Assembly: GCA_015655145.1 (NCBI GenBank)
Contig: JAATFO010000004.1
Coordinates: forward strand, 1 to 64,000
Reading direction: 5' to 3'
Length of the DNA: 64,000 nucleotides
Source: Enterobacterales bacterium
GTDB lineage: Bacteria; Pseudomonadota; Gammaproteobacteria; Enterobacterales; Enterobacteriaceae
The notes under the pieces were generated by a model, which made no database searches, had not been told where the DNA came from, and saw only the letters and a program-made list of their open reading frames with translations. The translations under genes and the position numbers were made by a program. Below are positions 12,779 through 23,216 of the stretch, piece by piece (the first letter of the stretch is position 1; each line of letters begins with the position of its first letter).

Positions 12779-13729
12779 TCACCCATGCTTCGCACTAAGA
12801 ACCTGTAATACCGCATCGCGCGCTAAAACAGGCTGATCACTGTCAAGCCAGTGAACATTCGACCAGCCACGTAACCAGGTGACCTGACGCTTAGCAAGTT
12901 GCCGGGTTGCGCAAATTCCCCGATAAACCATTTCGTTATAATCAATCTCACCAGCAAAATACGACCACATCTGGCGATATCCAACACAACGAATGGAAGG
13001 CAAGTCCGTATGCAAATCGCCTCGCGCAAACAATGCGCGAGCTTCTTCTTCAAAACCTGACGCCAACATCTGTTCAAAACGTAGCGCGATGCGTTGATGT
13101 AACTGTTCGCGACTCGCCGGAGCGATGGCAAACTGATAGACATCATAAGGCAAAACCTCGCCGGCTGTTTTTGTCAGTTCTGTTAAAGTGTTACCCGAAA
13201 TGAAAAAAACTTCCAGTGCTCGCGAGAGTCTCTGGGGATCATTCGGATGAATACGCCGCCCCGCTACGGGATCTATTTCGCACAACTGGCGGTGCAGGGA
13301 TTCCCATCCCTTTTCATCCGCCATTCGCTCAATACGCTCGCGCACGTCAGGATCAGCCGAGGGCAACGGCGATAATCCTTCCAGCAACGCCTTGTAATAG
13401 AGCATGGTCCCACCAACAAGCAAAGGAATTCGCCCTGACTGAGTGATTTCCGCCATTTCCTCCCGTGCAGCACGACAAAAATCTGCCGCCGACCAGGTCT
13501 CTGCAGGATCAAGAATGTTCAGTAACCGATGAGGCGCCTGCGCTAACTCTGCCGCAGTGGGTTTGGCGGTGCCAATATCCATGCCGCGATAAATCAGTGC
13601 CGAATCAACGCTAATCAACTCAACCGGTAAACGTTTATGCAGCGCCAGCGCCAGCGCCGTCTTACCGGAGGCTGTCGGCCCCATCAAAAAAATAGCTTTA
13701 GGCCTGCTCACCGTCATTCTTTTACTCAC
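12779..13729 (-). CDS. miaA: tRNA dimethylallyltransferase MiaA
   Basis: MiaA adds an isopentenyl group to A37 of tRNAs that read UNN codons, the first step to ms2i6A. The 316-residue protein has the P loop [11 protein letters not shown] near residue 17, the catalytic-Asp region [20 protein letters not shown], and the tRNA-binding RCVGYRQMW. Its start overlaps the mutL end by eight bases, so the two are translationally coupled. hfq follows downstream, the classic mutL-miaA-hfq-hflX order. Confidence 0.97.
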   Translation of the reverse strand: MSKRMTVSRPKAIFLMGPTASGKTALALALHKRLPVELISVDSALIYRGMDIGTAKPTAAELAQAPHRLLNILDPAETWSAADFCRAAREEMAEITQSGRIPLLVGGTMLYYKALLEGLSPLPSADPDVRERIERMADEKGWESLHRQLCEIDPVAGRRIHPNDPQRLSRALEVFFISGNTLTELTKTAGEVLPYDVYQFAIAPASREQLHQRIALRFEQMLASGFEEEARALFARGDLHTDLPSIRCVGYRQMWSYFAGEIDYNEMVYRGICATRQLAKRQVTWLRGWSNVHWLDSDQPVLARDAVLQVLSAKHG

Positions 13730-15551
13730 ACTTCAGGGCATTTAACGCCAAATCAATATCAATGGGTTGCAATAATCCCGCAGGCGGCAGGTTCAACAAC
13801 GCGGGACAAAGTCGTTCAACTTCCGCTAACAGGGCAATCGCCTGCGCATGATTCCAGTGTAAATGCTCCGCCACTGTATGACGAGCTAACCATTGTGCAA
13901 CCTGTACTGACGAGATATCCGACTGTCGGGCAAGATAGCCTAACAGTTCTGGAATCAAGTTTTGTAAATTTTGTTGGCGTAATGGTAAAGGCACCGCGCA
14001 CAAGGTGACATGTTGTCCATCTGGCAACAGTGTTATACCCATTTGCATCAGCAATTCGCCACAACGATTAACCACCTCACGTTCTGACTTCGCCAGTTTT
14101 AGTCGTAGCGGGATGAGCAACGGCTGTGCTTTCAATCCTTCATGTCCCGGCTCAAGCTGAGCCTGCTTTAACCAACGCTCCGCAACCGGCAAGGCGAGAA
14201 GCGCCAATCCATCGGCGCGTTCAAGCAGTGCATAGTGTTCGCGCACCAGCGTGAGCACACGCCCAAAGCTCTGCACATGTGCATGTAACGGGGCACGCTC
14301 CCCGGTATCCGCTGGCGGCTGGGTCACGGATGTTGTCTGCGGTATCGCTTCCTGCGCTTTACCACTTCCCGAAGTTTTTAACAATTGCTGATAAACCGCG
14401 CCTTCCCGTTGCTGATAGGCAGGCGGCGCCGGGTGCGATGAGTGAATTGGCCCTGAAGACGCAGGGGCAGCAAAGTGATTTTTGCCCGCTGCTTGTCGGT
14501 TTTCTGGTTGCCGGCGCGCGGTTGATGTTACCGGCTCACCGATGCCCGGCAAGGCTGGCGCGCCGGTTTCCTGCAATGCACTCATCACGCCCTGATAGAT
14601 GAAATCATGCACCAACCGCGATTGATGGAAACGAACTTCATGCTTCGCCGGATGCACATTAACATCCACCTGGTGCGGGTCAATGTGCAGATAAAGCACA
14701 TAGACCGGCTGTTGCGTATCGCCCAGTGTTTCCTGACAGGCCTGCCGGATCGCATGATTAATCAGTTTGTCGCGCATCATGCGACCATTAACATAACAAT
14801 ATTGTAATTCGCTCACCGGTTGCATCCCGGCAACCCAACCATGCAAGCTGAGATCGCCATGCTGCCACGCAATCGCCAGCGCATGATCCATAAACGTGGT
14901 ACCACAGATTGCGCCAAGACGGCGCAGACGTTGGCTTTCATCGCTGGCCCCACGGTACTGACGAATCAATTTTCCATTATGGGTCAGTGAGATCGCCACA
15001 TCAAATCGCGCCAGCGCAATGCGGCGTACCACTTCATCAATGTGGGTAAATTCCGTCTTTTCGGTACGCATGAATTTGCGGCGGGCAGGCGTGTTGTAAA
15101 ACAAATCCAGCACTTCCAGCGTGGTGCCTGTGGGGTGAGCCGCGGGTTTAACCGTCACCGCCATTTCGCGCCCTTCGGCATAAGCCTGCCAGGCTTCACT
15201 CTGTTCAGCGGTACGTGAGGTCAGTGTCAGACGAGCGACAGCACTGATGCTGGCCAGCGCTTCGCCGCGAAAACCAAGACTCATGATCGCTTCAAGATCA
15301 TCAAGCGAGGCGATTTTGCTGGTGGCATGACGGGCCAGCGCCATGGCCAGTTCATCTTTATTAATACCGCATCCGTTATCGCGAATACGGATCAATTTTG
15401 CGCCGCCTTGTTCAATCTCGATATCAATGCGCGTCGCGCCCGCATCAAGGCTGTTTTCCACCAGTTCCTTCACCACCGATGCTGGGCGTTCAACCACCTC
15501 GCCCGCAGCGATTTGGTTAGCAAGTTGAGGAGGCAGGACCTGAATGGGCAT
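13722..15551 (-). CDS. mutL: DNA mismatch repair protein MutL
   Basis: MutL links mismatch recognition by MutS to MutH nicking and UvrD unwinding. The 609-residue protein has the GHKL ATPase motifs [19 protein letters not shown] and [10 protein letters not shown] in the N-terminal third, a variable proline-rich linker (about residues 345-420), and a C-terminal dimerisation domain. It lacks the endonuclease motif DQHAxxE, as expected in a MutH-containing lineage. It lies between amiB and miaA. Confidence 0.97.
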   Translation of the reverse strand: MPIQVLPPQLANQIAAGEVVERPASVVKELVENSLDAGATRIDIEIEQGGAKLIRIRDNGCGINKDELAMALARHATSKIASLDDLEAIMSLGFRGEALASISAVARLTLTSRTAEQSEAWQAYAEGREMAVTVKPAAHPTGTTLEVLDLFYNTPARRKFMRTEKTEFTHIDEVVRRIALARFDVAISLTHNGKLIRQYRGASDESQRLRRLGAICGTTFMDHALAIAWQHGDLSLHGWVAGMQPVSELQYCYVNGRMMRDKLINHAIRQACQETLGDTQQPVYVLYLHIDPHQVDVNVHPAKHEVRFHQSRLVHDFIYQGVMSALQETGAPALPGIGEPVTSTARRQPENRQAAGKNHFAAPASSGPIHSSHPAPPAYQQREGAVYQQLLKTSGSGKAQEAIPQTTSVTQPPADTGERAPLHAHVQSFGRVLTLVREHYALLERADGLALLALPVAERWLKQAQLEPGHEGLKAQPLLIPLRLKLAKSEREVVNRCGELLMQMGITLLPDGQHVTLCAVPLPLRQQNLQNLIPELLGYLARQSDISSVQVAQWLARHTVAEHLHWNHAQAIALLAEVERLCPALLNLPPAGLLQPIDIDLALNALKCE

Positions 15552-15635
15552 GGTGATTCCTTATTACGCGGGTACCTGAAACGAATGCAATGATGAATAA
15601 ATCTGATTATCAGCAGCCGGGATGCGCGTTCCGTT

Positions 15636-17312
15636 TTATGATTCAGGGATAGTCAATGTTTGCCCCAGCATAACACTGGTCGACTTCATATTGTTCGATT
15701 GCATGATGGCCTGCGAACTGACGCCATAATGGGCGGCAATCGCTGTCAATGAATCACCACGCACGACTTTGTGTCGCAATGCACGCTTTGCCGCACCGAT
15801 GGAGGCGGTCGTACTACGACTGGCGGGCACTTTTAGCCGCTGCCCGACCCAAACCCCGTTTTTTTTCAGCTTATTTAGCTGCATCAGTGTCGTCATCGAT
15901 ACCCCATACTGCGCAGCAATCCCCGACAACGTTTCCCCGCGCGCCACCACATGGCGCGTGGTGGTCACCACATCTGGTGTAACAGCGGGCGCGCTGTCGG
16001 AAGTGACATTACCGACCGCAGCGGACTCAAGCGGCCGGTTTTCCTCCTTTGGGATCGCTTGTAACGGATGCGCCAGGAAGTAATTGCGTAGTCCTTTATA
16101 AATCGACTCGGCAATTTTTTCCTGATACGCGCTACTGCCAAGCAGGCGCTCCTCCGACGGATTACTGATAAAACCGGTTTCCACCAGCAAAGAAGGGATA
16201 TCCGGTGAACGCAACACGCCCAGACTGGCGTGTTCAGGGCGGCGTTTGTGTAAAGCGCCCACACTTTGCAATTGTTGGATAACCTTCGTCGCCACATCAT
16301 AGCCAACACGCTGTGAATGGCCGAACTGTAGATCAAGAACCGCCTGACTCAGATACGGGTCCGCCTTGCTATTCGCCAGCAAATCGCCCGCCCCGCCCAA
16401 TAACTCTGACTGTTTCTCATGTTGCTCCAGCCAGTTCGCCATTTCACTGTTTGCCCGCCGATTAGACAACACCCACACCGAAGCCCCACGAGCGCTGCGG
16501 TTCGGGGCCGCATCCGCGTGAATGGAGACCAGTACGTTAGCATTCTGTTTACGTGCCACATCCGAACGACCCATAACCGAAATAAAGTAATCACCGTCAC
16601 GGGTGAGTACGGCTTTGAACATCGGATCGCTATTCACCAGCCCTTTTAGTTTGCGCGCAATGGCAATCGTGACATTTTTTTCTTTCAGGCCATTCATGCC
16701 CGTCGCGCCAGGATCCTGGCCACCGTGACCCGCATCAATCGCCACAATCACCGTTTCATTGCCGTCATTGCGGCGAGCCGACCTGGCCGGCATATCGTTG
16801 CCGCTGACCGCCGCCACGTTATTATTGTTAAAGGGGTTGCGCGTCGTCTCCAGTGGCGCCACCGAGGTGACTGGATTGCGTGCCGCGCGGCTTACCGGCG
16901 GCGACGTCGTGCTCACTGCTGGTTGTGAAGAGGCAATGGTAAACACCACCTGATAACCATTGCCGTTACGTTGTGCAAGCGCTCGTGTCTTGCCCGCTTG
17001 CGTCAGATCAAACACCAGACGAATGCTGTCGCTCTGTTGCGGCTGGCTATTACGGATACGCTTCAGCATGTTCTCACCGCTGAAGATCAATGGCAGCCCC
17101 TGAATCGCCCCGGACTGACGCACATCAAGCACCACGCGCTCAGGGTTATGCAAGGTAAAGAACGCATAAACCGGCTGACCATTAAAACTGAGTGTCACCG
17201 TCGCCTGCCGCTCGCCATTAGACACTTTTATATCTGAAAGACTCGCCGCCAAAGACGAGAAAGTGAACAGGCATAATGCCAGCAACAGCCAGGCGTTAAC
17301 ACGCGATATCAT
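15636..17312 (-). CDS. amiB: N-acetylmuramoyl-L-alanine amidase AmiB
   Basis: AmiB cuts the amide between muramic acid and the stem peptide to split septal murein, and is activated by EnvC. The 558-residue precursor has a signal peptide ending near LAASLSD (residue 22), an AMIN domain for septal targeting, an amidase_3 zinc domain ([12 protein letters not shown] near residue 190, with further ligands in the catalytic core), and two C-terminal LysM modules ([19 protein letters not shown] and [19 protein letters not shown]). E. coli AmiB, from memory, has fewer LysM repeats and is shorter. The gene overlaps tsaE by four bases. Confidence 0.95.
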   Translation of the reverse strand: MISRVNAWLLLALCLFTFSSLAASLSDIKVSNGERQATVTLSFNGQPVYAFFTLHNPERVVLDVRQSGAIQGLPLIFSGENMLKRIRNSQPQQSDSIRLVFDLTQAGKTRALAQRNGNGYQVVFTIASSQPAVSTTSPPVSRAARNPVTSVAPLETTRNPFNNNNVAAVSGNDMPARSARRNDGNETVIVAIDAGHGGQDPGATGMNGLKEKNVTIAIARKLKGLVNSDPMFKAVLTRDGDYFISVMGRSDVARKQNANVLVSIHADAAPNRSARGASVWVLSNRRANSEMANWLEQHEKQSELLGGAGDLLANSKADPYLSQAVLDLQFGHSQRVGYDVATKVIQQLQSVGALHKRRPEHASLGVLRSPDIPSLLVETGFISNPSEERLLGSSAYQEKIAESIYKGLRNYFLAHPLQAIPKEENRPLESAAVGNVTSDSAPAVTPDVVTTTRHVVARGETLSGIAAQYGVSMTTLMQLNKLKKNGVWVGQRLKVPASRSTTASIGAAKRALRHKVVRGDSLTAIAAHYGVSSQAIMQSNNMKSTSVMLGQTLTIPES

Positions 17313-17785
17313 GGATTATCCTCGCGTGCGTTGAACTGCCGCAACAGCGCGTCCCCTGCCAGCGACATGGCATGAATATCGGCTTGCCGCGCCTGATCCA
17401 CATAATGAAATGTTATCGCCAAATCCGCTGGCGGCAATACGCCGTCCCCTTGCTGCGGCCACTCGATCAAACACAGCGCATCGCCAGAAAAATAGTCACG
17501 AATTCCCATGAACTCCAGTTCTTCCGCATCAGCCAGACGATAAAGATCGAAATGATACACTGTCCGATGGCTCAGGGAATAGGGTTCAACCAGCGTATAA
17601 GTTGGGCTTTTCACATTTCCCTGATGGCCCAGCGCCTGTAAAAAACCACGGCTGAAGGTCGTTTTCCCGGCGCCCAAATCGCCATAGAGATAGATAACCC
17701 GCACACTGTTGCAGGCGTGGGCCAGTTGAGCGCCCAATGCAAGGGTTGCGGCCTCATCGGGCAATGCGATAACACAGGTTTTCAT
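17309..17785 (-). CDS. tsaE: tRNA t6A synthesis ATPase TsaE
   Basis: TsaE is the ATPase that works with TsaB and TsaD to place threonylcarbamoyl on A37 of ANN-decoding tRNAs. The 158-residue protein has the P loop [15 protein letters not shown] near residue 36 and the family motif [10 protein letters not shown]. It overlaps nnr by four bases upstream and amiB by four bases downstream, so nnr-tsaE-amiB are translationally coupled, as in E. coli. Confidence 0.96.
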   Translation of the reverse strand: MKTCVIALPDEAATLALGAQLAHACNSVRVIYLYGDLGAGKTTFSRGFLQALGHQGNVKSPTYTLVEPYSLSHRTVYHFDLYRLADAEELEFMGIRDYFSGDALCLIEWPQQGDGVLPPADLAITFHYVDQARQADIHAMSLAGDALLRQFNAREDNP

Positions 17786-19305
17786 GCTTTCTTATTCGTG
17801 ATCTCAGGGTTTACAAATAGATACAATTCAGCAAACAAATCTGTCGCCAGCATTCCACGCATGCCATATCGCGCAGCCAACACGTCAGCGGCGGCGCCAT
17901 GCACCACACAGCCGGCACATGCTGCATCATACAACGGAAGCCGTTGCGCCAACAGTGCGCCAATAATGCCTGAAAGCACATCGCCCATGCCGCCGGAGGC
18001 CATGCCTGCGTTACCCACATCAGCAAACGCGATTGCCCCTTCATGGCTGGCGATCACCGTTCCCGCACCTTTTAACACCACCACCCCGCCATAGCGTTTT
18101 ACCAACTGTTGCGCCGCATGTAAGCGGTCACTTTCAATTTCCGCTGTTTTCACATTCAGCAATCGGCTGGCTTCGCCTGGATGGGGCGTGATAATCCGAT
18201 TTTGACGTTTATCAGGACTGATTGCCAGCAGGTTAAGCGCATCCGCATCCCAAAGCATCATTTTCTGTGATTTTTCGACACTTTTCAGCGCCTTCTTACC
18301 CCATTCTTGCTGACCGAGTCCGGGGCCTGTTACAATCACATCCGCCCATTCCAGACCTTGTTCGAGGGTCTTGCTACTCAGTTCATGTACCATCAACTCA
18401 GGTCTGGCCGTTAACAACGGCGCCACATTATCTTTGTGAGTGAGCACTCGCACTAATCCTGCTCCGGCACGTAAAGCCGCTTCCGCAGTCATGCGGATTG
18501 CTCCTGCGGTACCATAATCGCCACCGATAACCAGTAAACAACCATGATCCCCTTTATGTGATGTCGGCTGACGGGGTTTCAGCCATTGTTGCAGGGATGT
18601 CGCGTCATAACGCGCCATCGGCGCAACCTTGCCTCGCAACCAGTTGTCCAGCCCCAGCGCGTGATAATGCAGTTTACCCACCACATCGCGCGCTTTACCG
18701 GTGAGCAGCCCTGGCTTTATCGCTATCATGGTCAGCGTATGGGCCGCGTGTATCACCTCACCCGGCGTTGTACCGTTAGCAGCCACTAACCCGGAAGGAA
18801 TATCAAGCGCAAATACCGGTGCGGCATGCTGGTTAGCCTGCCGAATTAACGTTGCATAAGACGCTGCGGGAGGACGATTCAGCCCGGTCCCCAGCAAGGC
18901 ATCAACAATCACATCAACCTGCTCCGGCCAGACCGCATCGGCGGCATGAATCAGCCCGCCGGCTTCCAGCCAACCAGCGCGTGCCATATCCGCTTCCTCC
19001 GGCAGCGTGTTACTGCTTTCGCAGGCCAGCAGCGTCACCGTAAAACCAGCCGCCTGCGCCAGGCGCGCGACCACATAACCGTCGCCGCCATTATTCCCTG
19101 CACCGCACAAAACCAGCCAATGACGCGCATCGGGCCAAAGCAGGCGAATATGGTCAAACGCGGCGCTTCCTGCACGCTGCATCAGTTCATACAAGGTAAT
19201 ACCGAGGTCATCCGCCCCCTCGCGTTCCAGTTGTTTCAGCGCCTGCGCAGGCCAGACAGAATGTGGTAAACTGTCACTGTTTTCTTTCTGTTTATGGTCA
19301 GTCAT
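17782..19305 (-). CDS. nnr: bifunctional NAD(P)H-hydrate epimerase/dehydratase
   Basis: This enzyme repairs damaged NAD(P)H hydrates: the N-terminal YjeF_N domain epimerises them and the C-terminal carbohydrate-kinase-like domain dehydrates them with ADP. Seen in the 507-residue protein are the epimerase motif [16 protein letters not shown] near residue 63 and the dehydratase motifs VTGPGLGQ and [12 protein letters not shown] near residue 440. Its start codon overlaps that of divergent queG by two bases, so the two genes share no spacer DNA and each promoter must lie inside the other's coding region. Confidence 0.95.
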   Translation of the reverse strand: MTDHKQKENSDSLPHSVWPAQALKQLEREGADDLGITLYELMQRAGSAAFDHIRLLWPDARHWLVLCGAGNNGGDGYVVARLAQAAGFTVTLLACESSNTLPEEADMARAGWLEAGGLIHAADAVWPEQVDVIVDALLGTGLNRPPAASYATLIRQANQHAAPVFALDIPSGLVAANGTTPGEVIHAAHTLTMIAIKPGLLTGKARDVVGKLHYHALGLDNWLRGKVAPMARYDATSLQQWLKPRQPTSHKGDHGCLLVIGGDYGTAGAIRMTAEAALRAGAGLVRVLTHKDNVAPLLTARPELMVHELSSKTLEQGLEWADVIVTGPGLGQQEWGKKALKSVEKSQKMMLWDADALNLLAISPDKRQNRIITPHPGEASRLLNVKTAEIESDRLHAAQQLVKRYGGVVVLKGAGTVIASHEGAIAFADVGNAGMASGGMGDVLSGIIGALLAQRLPLYDAACAGCVVHGAAADVLAARYGMRGMLATDLFAELYLFVNPEITNKKA

Positions 19306-20443
19306 GTCATACCCTCTCGATCTCCATCAACTTGCTCAGGATATAAAACTGTGGGGGCTGTCGCTCGGTTTTCAGCAAGTCGGCATCTGCGATACGGACT
19401 TAAGCGCTGAAGAGCCACGCCTGCAAGCGTGGCTGGACAAACAATACCACGGCGAAATGGCATGGATGGAGCGCCACGGCATGATGCGTGCTCGCCCTCA
19501 TGCATTACTACCGGGCACATTACGCGTGATCAGCGTGCGGATGAACTATTTACCGGTCAAGGCCGCGTTCGCCAGCACATTAAAAAATGCCCGCCTTGGC
19601 TATGTTAGTCGTTATGCGCTGGGTCGTGACTATCACAAAGTGATGCGCAATCGGTTAAAAAAGTTGGGTGAGATGATCCGAGAGCGGTGTTCGGAGGCAA
19701 ATTTCCGCCCGTTTGTCGATTCCGCGCCGCTACTTGAGCGCCCACTGGCGGAAAAGGCGGGCCTCGGCTGGACCGGTAAACACACATTACTCCTTAACCG
19801 CGAGGCCGGTTCGTGGTTTTTTCTCGGCGAATTACTGATAGACCTGCCGTTGCCGGTGGATCAACCGCAAGCAGAGCAGTGTGGGCGGTGTGTCGCCTGC
19901 ATGACGACCTGTCCGACCGGCGCCATTGTCGCCCCTTATGTCGTCGATGCGCGCCGTTGTATTTCTTACCTCACCATTGAGCTGGAAGGCGCTATTCCTG
20001 AAGCGTTTCGCCCACTGATTGGCAACCGGATCTATGGTTGCGATGACTGCCAGTTAATTTGCCCATGGAATCGTTTCGGCCAGCTTACCGATGAAGCGGA
20101 TTTCAGCCCACGCGCAGCGCTACATGCCCCTGCACTGCCTGAGCTATTCATCTGGGATGAAAACCATTTCTTACAGGTGACGGCGGGGTCTGCCATTCGT
20201 CGCATTGGACATGTGCGCTGGCTGCGTAATGTCGCGGTCGCACTGGGCAACGCGCCTTATGATGCAGACAACATCCGCGTACTGACGCAACGACTGGGTG
20301 AAAATGCCATGCTGGATGAACATATTCACTGGGCAATAGCACAGCAAGAATCGAAACGACGAGAAAACAGCATTGAAGTACAACCTCCCCGACAAAAACG
20401 TCTGGTTCGTACCATTGAAAAAGGTTTACCCCGTGATGCTTAG
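19304..20443 (+). CDS. queG: epoxyqueuosine reductase QueG
   Basis: QueG carries out the last step of queuosine synthesis, reducing epoxyqueuosine in tRNA with cobalamin and two [4Fe-4S] clusters. The 379-residue protein has both cluster motifs, CGRCVACMTTCPTGAI near residue 193 and CDDCQLICPWN near residue 246, and the catalytic region VDSAPLLERPLAEKAG. It is the first rightward gene of the window and is divergent from nnr with overlapping start codons. The DnaA-box region follows it. Confidence 0.97.
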   Translation: MSYPLDLHQLAQDIKLWGLSLGFQQVGICDTDLSAEEPRLQAWLDKQYHGEMAWMERHGMMRARPHALLPGTLRVISVRMNYLPVKAAFASTLKNARLGYVSRYALGRDYHKVMRNRLKKLGEMIRERCSEANFRPFVDSAPLLERPLAEKAGLGWTGKHTLLLNREAGSWFFLGELLIDLPLPVDQPQAEQCGRCVACMTTCPTGAIVAPYVVDARRCISYLTIELEGAIPEAFRPLIGNRIYGCDDCQLICPWNRFGQLTDEADFSPRAALHAPALPELFIWDENHFLQVTAGSAIRRIGHVRWLRNVAVALGNAPYDADNIRVLTQRLGENAMLDEHIHWAIAQQESKRRENSIEVQPPRQKRLVRTIEKGLPRDA

Positions 20444-21081
20444 CGGTCTACATAATCACAAAACGGACCGAAACTATTTTTCCACATCCTGTGCATAAAA
20501 ATAAAAATTCTTTGTCATTCAATTGTCACAGAAACCGCAAGTGATCAAGACGACAATTTTGAATAAAATTATATAAATAAAAAACAATGAGTTATAAAAA
20601 AAATCTCAATCAGCGTCACATGACGGCAACGCAACGAACACACTAAGATCTGTGGATAAGTCTGTTCACAACATTATGACTAACTGCAAGGAAGGCCTTA
20701 TACACAGCAGCTCCCACTGTGGATAACCCGCAGCATTAACACGAAGTGGCGGGTACGCGGGCAGCAAAGAAGATTTAAATATAATGCGTTGATTAATAAT
20801 AAATTTTACTAAATCCGCACGCCTGTCCGGCGCAATTATGCGCCGCGCGAAGAACGAATGGCAAGCCCTTTCTGAACATCCTTAAGTTAATACAGCCAGC
20901 ATCCCCGGCGCCACGCTGTGCGCTGGGGGTACCATCACGTTAAATTCCCCGGGTGATAACAACAAGACACCCGGCACGCGGAATAAACAGAAAAACGAAT
21001 GTATTAACACCTGAGTGAGTATAAGAAATGGAGGTTTTCCGCAACGATGACGCCCACTGCATTCACTGTGGGCGGTATCCG
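20444..21081. other. long gene-free stretch between queG and acyltransferase gene
   Basis: Besides the DnaA boxes it is AT-rich (for example 20555-20605). A 7-base hairpin (21051-21057 with 21068-21074) sits just past the stop codon of the leftward acyltransferase and may help end its transcript. No credible coding region or tRNA was seen. Confidence 0.55.
20478..20794. promoter_or_regulatory. datA: datA-like cluster of DnaA boxes with IHF site
   Basis: This gene-free stretch after queG holds five matches to the DnaA box TTWTNCACA: 20478-20486 (+), 20490-20498 (-), 20651-20659 (-, perfect TTATCCACA), 20698-20706 (+, TTATACACA) and 20718-20726 (-, perfect). A perfect IHF consensus lies at 20782-20794 on the minus strand (AATCAACGCATTA). 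In E. coli the DnaA-titrating and inactivating locus datA lies just past queG and has DnaA boxes plus an IHF site, so the same role is inferred here. The glycine tRNA genes that flank it in E. coli are absent from this window. Confidence 0.7.
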
Positions 21082-22944
21082 TCACATCGCTTTCGATGCC
21101 GATGGCGGGAGCAGCTTTACCAGGTAACTGGCAAGATAATTCGCCGATGACATGCTTAAGTGGTTATCATCAAACAGCAAGGGATGATCATTTAATAACA
21201 TATTGCAGCGATCTTTTTCGCACAAAACTGAGGCTGGCATAAAACGAGTAATGCTGGGATCAACAGATTTATCAATTTGTGCAAAGGACGTATCAGCAAA
21301 GATAAACCCGGGATTTCTGCCGCGCGCCAGACTGGTTGGTACATCGACGCCAGCAGAAGGGACTGGTCCAATGATAATGACTTTTTTGCCATGAGCTGCC
21401 AGTCGCTCGGCCGTTTTCTTGAAACTATCATAGAATGCCTGAGCCGGATAAACCTGATATCGCGCAGCCATTATCACCACGTTAATATCTTTATCTTGCT
21501 CCAGAAATTGTATTGCCCTTGCATTATGCGCGATACAATCGGGCCGGGCATCTAACTGGAAGTCTAATGCCGGAGGGCAAGAAGAATAGGTAATTTCGTA
21601 CAAACTGACATTATTATTGCCCAAAGCCAGTGAAAGTTCCGCGCCATGGCTATCAGCCCATACGGCAACGGTTGGTTTTCCGGGACCGAAATGACAATAT
21701 TGCGAAGTTTGCGGCACGCCATGGTCAAAGTGGCATTGGGTTCGGGCAGCGCTGGAATCTTTATGTGCAGAGACGTAGCGCATCGTCTGCGCACTGAATC
21801 GTTCTGGCCATCCTCCCTGGGTAAAGGTCGCCAGAGTGGCCACAATCAACAAAGAAAAACCCCAGGCACTGACTTTATATAGCTTGCGGGCAGGATACGC
21901 CTTGCGGTCGCGGAAAGGCCGTTCAATAAAACGCCATGATATGACAGCAAAAATTATTGCAACAGCAACCACCATCAATTGGCCCGTGCTATCCGTGAGC
22001 AAGTTCCAGTTTCTAAAGAAAACAATCAGTGGCCAGTGCCAAAGGTAGAGAGAATAGGAAATCAGCCCGATAAACACCACCGGTTTCCATGACAGAATTT
22101 TCCCCACCAGCGACTTTTCCGCCGCATAGATAATACATACGCTACCGAATACCGGGAGTGCCGCAGCATATCCCGGAAAAGGGGTCGTTGCGTCAAACAA
22201 AAAGACACCCGCTAAAATACACAGCAAACCCGCCAACGAAATCAGTTCATTTACAGTGCTATTTTCAGTTTTGGGCAGAAGATTAAACGCCAGCAATGAT
22301 CCGGCAAGAAGTTCCCATGCACGTGACGGCAGCAGATAAAATGCCGCAGAAGGTTTCTGGTGGGTGAGCAGGATACTCAACAGGAACGACGCGAGAAAAA
22401 TAACCAGCAAAATTAATGCGGAGGAACGGTTAAACTTTTTAATGAGAAAGAATAAAAGAATCGGAGCAAATATATAAAACTGTTCCTCCACGCCCAAAGA
22501 CCATGTGTGCAATAAAGGGCGTTCTTCAGCATCGGCGGAAAAATAGCCTGATTTTTTCCAGCTCACAATATTTGAGACAAAGAGCAATGCACCGGCCACT
22601 TCTTTCGGCAAAAACTGATATTCGTCGGGTAATAACGCAAAAGGTGAAACGACGAGCACAAATAATACAACCGAGAAAAGTGCAGGGAATATCCTTCGGA
22701 TACGTCGCTCGTAGAAAGCGATAATACTGTAGCTACCAGAACGAATATCCTTAAGCAAAATTGATGTAATAAGAAAGCCACTTATCACAAAGAAGATATC
22801 TACACCCACATAGCCGCCAGAAACAACGGTAAATCCGGCGTGGAACAACAGAACAGGGAGAATAGCTAAAGCACGTAACCCGTCGATATCGGGGCGATAT
22901 TTAATTACCACAGTGGATGGCTCCGGTCTGTATAGCACAGTCAT
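21082..22944 (-). CDS. membrane O-acyltransferase with SGNH domain (OafA-like)
   Basis: A 620-residue protein built like OafA: an acyltransferase_3 membrane domain (start YRPDIDGLRALAILPVLLFH, about ten membrane segments to residue 380), then a periplasmic SGNH domain with VWADSHGAE (catalytic Ser) and DDNHLS (Asp/His pair). Such proteins transfer acetyl groups from the cytoplasm to surface sugars such as O-antigen, murein or exopolysaccharide. The acceptor cannot be told from sequence, since no glycan gene lies beside it. The start is uncertain: ATG at 22944 is used here, and TTG at 22950 is in frame. No strong ribosome binding site is seen. It is a single gene, probably acquired. Confidence 0.85.
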   Translation of the reverse strand: MTVLYRPEPSTVVIKYRPDIDGLRALAILPVLLFHAGFTVVSGGYVGVDIFFVISGFLITSILLKDIRSGSYSIIAFYERRIRRIFPALFSVVLFVLVVSPFALLPDEYQFLPKEVAGALLFVSNIVSWKKSGYFSADAEERPLLHTWSLGVEEQFYIFAPILLFFLIKKFNRSSALILLVIFLASFLLSILLTHQKPSAAFYLLPSRAWELLAGSLLAFNLLPKTENSTVNELISLAGLLCILAGVFLFDATTPFPGYAAALPVFGSVCIIYAAEKSLVGKILSWKPVVFIGLISYSLYLWHWPLIVFFRNWNLLTDSTGQLMVVAVAIIFAVISWRFIERPFRDRKAYPARKLYKVSAWGFSLLIVATLATFTQGGWPERFSAQTMRYVSAHKDSSAARTQCHFDHGVPQTSQYCHFGPGKPTVAVWADSHGAELSLALGNNNVSLYEITYSSCPPALDFQLDARPDCIAHNARAIQFLEQDKDINVVIMAARYQVYPAQAFYDSFKKTAERLAAHGKKVIIIGPVPSAGVDVPTSLARGRNPGFIFADTSFAQIDKSVDPSITRFMPASVLCEKDRCNMLLNDHPLLFDDNHLSMSSANYLASYLVKLLPPSASKAM

Positions 22945-23102
22945 AATCAATAGTTACAAAAAGATAACACATTGTCATGATCAAGCTCTAACTCGGCAGA
23001 TCAACTGATTAAAATTCAGATTTAACCTTATTATCCGATAAAACAATACGTACTTTCCTGTAAACCCCGATAACGTCTTACTCGCCTCCGCCAGCCAAAT
23101 GG

Positions 23103-23134
23103 CGCAAGGCAGGCCAGTGACGGCCTGCCTTGCG
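23103..23134. terminator. strong hairpin past betT
   Basis: Thirteen-base arms (CGCAAGGCAGGCC and its complement) around the loop AGTGAC lie about 80 bases past the betT stop, between two leftward genes. No U-tract follows, so it may be a terminator or an mRNA-end stabiliser. Confidence 0.45.
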
Positions 23135-23216
23135 GTTATCAGGTATTAGTGAGCAGGCTGCAAATACCCGGCCCCAATAGGCCGGTCCTGCTTTCCCATA
23201 TCCACACGGGTCGCTG

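Noticed and set aside
20478-20794. Replication origin oriC
   Set aside because: DnaA boxes are present, but the neighbours (queG) are those of datA, there is no cluster of GATC sites, and none of gidA/mioC or dnaA is present.
20882-21085. Small leftward ORF past the acyltransferase gene
   Set aside because: No family match or ribosome binding site; it overlaps the hairpin after the acyltransferase gene.
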